Shown piece after piece: positions 63,152-64,000 of a DNA stretch of 64,000 bases. A model generated the notes under the pieces. That model did no database searches. It was not told the origin of the DNA and was given only the letters and a program-made list of their open reading frames with translations. Numbering within the stretch: the stretch's first letter is position 1; the number at the start of each line of letters is the position of its first letter. Location: the NCBI GenBank assembly GCA_025057315.1, contig JANWXW010000061.1:62001-126000 (forward strand), read 5' to 3'. Source of the DNA: Myxococcota bacterium. GTDB taxonomy: Bacteria > Myxococcota_A > Polyangia > Palsa-1104 > JAEUJZ01. A program made the position numbers and the translations under genes.

Positions 63152-63715
63152 TCACCCCCCTGCCGAGGCCCGGTACAGGCCGTGGGCCTCGATGTAATCA
63201 AGCACCGCGCGCGGCACTAGCTCCGTGGGGGAGCGGCCCGCTGCCAGCTCGGCGCGTACCGCGGTGGAGCTTACCGCTGGCAGCACCACGCTGGCACCAG
63301 CTGCCGGTCCTTCTACGCCCATCCGCCCCACGACGAAGAAGGGAATGCGCCTGGCCAGTTCCGGCCAGCCAAACCACCGCTGCCGCTCCTGCACCAGGTC
63401 CGAGCCGATGAGCAAGATGAAGGTATGTTCCGGGTGGCGCTCCTGCAGCGCCCGCACGGTGCGCAGGGTATAGCTTTGGCCGCCGAGCTCCTCTTCGATC
63501 GTGCACACCCGGACGCGCTCGCCTAGGATCTCCCCGGCCAGGCGACACATGGCAACGCGGTGGGCAAACGGCGCGCTGCGCTTGTCGAAGGGGTGCTGGT
63601 AGCACGGGATCATCCACACCTCATCCACCGCACCGATGGAAAGTACGTACAGGCAGGCCATCTGATGGGCAATGTGCGGTGGGTCGAAGCTCCCGCCATA
63701 CAGGGCAATGCGCAT
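63152..63715 (-). CDS. nadD: Nicotinate-nucleotide adenylyltransferase NadD
   Basis: NadD adenylates nicotinate mononucleotide to form deamido-NAD in NAD synthesis. The 187-residue product carries the nucleotidyltransferase start RIALYGGSFDPPHIAHQMAC, with the GxFDPxHxxH signature, and the second motif VSSTAVRAELAAGRSPTELV (ISSTxxR type). FILLIGSDLVQERQRWFGW is the central substrate-binding segment. Length and order fit the bacterial NadD family. It is the first gene of a two-gene unit with the DUF2520 protein and is divergent from the lipoprotein gene at the window's end. Confidence 0.93.
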   Translation of the reverse strand: MRIALYGGSFDPPHIAHQMACLYVLSIGAVDEVWMIPCYQHPFDKRSAPFAHRVAMCRLAGEILGERVRVCTIEEELGGQSYTLRTVRALQERHPEHTFILLIGSDLVQERQRWFGWPELARRIPFFVVGRMGVEGPAAGASVVLPAVSSTAVRAELAAGRSPTELVPRAVLDYIEAHGLYRASAGG

Positions 63716-63821
63716 GCTCTCTCATGGTGGGGCTGCAATCTGCAGTAGGCAACTGGGGCCAGGGGCCCCAGCGGGGCCGGGTCAAAGCCAGGGGGTGGGA
63801 TGGCTTGTCGCTCGGCGTAGC

Positions 63822-63838
63822 CTGGCACAAGGGGTGCT
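63822..63838 (+). promoter_or_regulatory. Candidate sigma-54-type promoter
   Basis: CTGGCACAAGGGGTGCT has the invariant GG (63824-63825) and GC (63836-63837) at the exact -24/-12 distance and a good TGGCAC core; the -12 element is GTGC rather than TTGC. Transcription would start near 63849, only a few bases before the lipoprotein ATG, which weakens the case. Confidence 0.4.
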
Positions 63839-63851
63839 GGGGTTGGTGGGC

Positions 63852-64000
63852 ATGATGAGCCGAGGCAAGTTTCTGTGGACCCTGGTGCCAGCTGCAGCGC
63901 TGCTTGTGCACTGCGGCGGCGTCGAACTCGAGGACATAGAGGGCGAGGACTTGGGCCCGTATGCGGAGCGGATGCCTTGGGCCGAGTTCATGGCCACCTC
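63852..64000 (+). CDS. Lipoprotein gene, 3'-truncated by the window
   Basis: Only the first 49 codons are inside the window. From ATG 63852 (or the next codon, ATG 63855) the product reads MMSRGKFLWTLVPAAALLVH followed by Cys-Gly-Gly, a lipoprotein signal with the lipidated Cys at residue 21. An acidic stretch (VELEDIEGEDLGPYAERMPW) follows. The mature domain lies outside the window, so no function can be given. Its promoter region, shared with nadD on the other strand, holds a possible sigma-54 site. Confidence 0.7.
   Translation, partial: MMSRGKFLWTLVPAAALLVHCGGVELEDIEGEDLGPYAERMPWAEFMAT

Overview
The window is a GC-rich chromosomal segment with dense, mostly operonic genes. No rRNA, tRNA, CRISPR array, insertion sequence or phage gene was seen. 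Several features point to a myxobacterium-like member of the Myxococcota (old Deltaproteobacteria): PEGA-domain membrane proteins, an FHA-type sigma-54 activator, a small ribbon-helix-helix protein of a family I associate with myxobacteria, an AgmX/PglI-type lipoprotein, an FG-GAP lipoprotein, and a reductase-ligase-ACP-acyltransferase fusion resembling the myxobacterial ether-lipid enzyme ElbD. This assignment is inferred from gene content; no marker phylogeny was run.

Layout. 1-4.4 kb: a truncated PEGA protein, then rlmN overlapping a secreted phosphatase-family gene. 4.5-17.6 kb: a long minus-strand run. In transcription order it is a ribbon-helix-helix protein, an alpha/beta hydrolase, a small membrane protein, a LarA-family protein, the four-domain ElbD-like enzyme, an SDR reductase, a phosphoribosyltransferase and two exported TldD/PmbA-like proteins. 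A TetR regulator (17.8 kb) faces away from it. 18.5-25 kb: ettA, nagZ, uvrC and an MFS transporter. 25-29 kb: a FHA/sigma-54 activator coupled to an alkylsulfatase-like hydrolase, and a convergent MerR regulator. 29.2-33.6 kb: a large Lhr helicase. 33.7-38 kb: small metabolic and secreted proteins. 38.1-43.8 kb: an NfeD-slipin pair, a degenerate sensor kinase and a coupled membrane protein. 43.9-46.6 kb: a glycine-rich repeat protein behind a sigma-54-type promoter, an unknown protein, queF and a phosphoesterase. 46.7-50.4 kb: secA and a universal stress protein. 50.6-57.9 kb: an FG-GAP lipoprotein, then an ATP-grasp/LMW-phosphatase fusion with a polysaccharide deacetylase, a glycosyltransferase and a SprT-DUF2786 protein. 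58-62.2 kb: a minus-strand envelope operon (secreted protein, HEAT protein, propeller/HEAT lipoprotein, thioredoxin-like ferredoxin, AgmX lipoprotein). 62.3-64 kb: a DUF2520 protein, nadD and the start of a lipoprotein gene.

Most interesting systems. (1) The LarA/ElbD-like/SDR unit at 8.6-15.7 kb looks like a lipid-modifying pathway (acyl activation, carriage, reduction and transfer in one chain). (2) Two exported TldD/PmbA homologues, one with HEXXXH and one with every metal ligand replaced, look like an active/inactive pair outside the cytoplasm. (3) The 58-62 kb operon looks like an uncharacterised envelope module. (4) The ATP-grasp/LMW-phosphatase fusion sits in a polysaccharide locus. 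Across the window, several housekeeping proteins (RlmN, UvrC, Lhr, NfeD) carry lineage-specific charged or Pro/Ala-rich inserts between conserved motifs.
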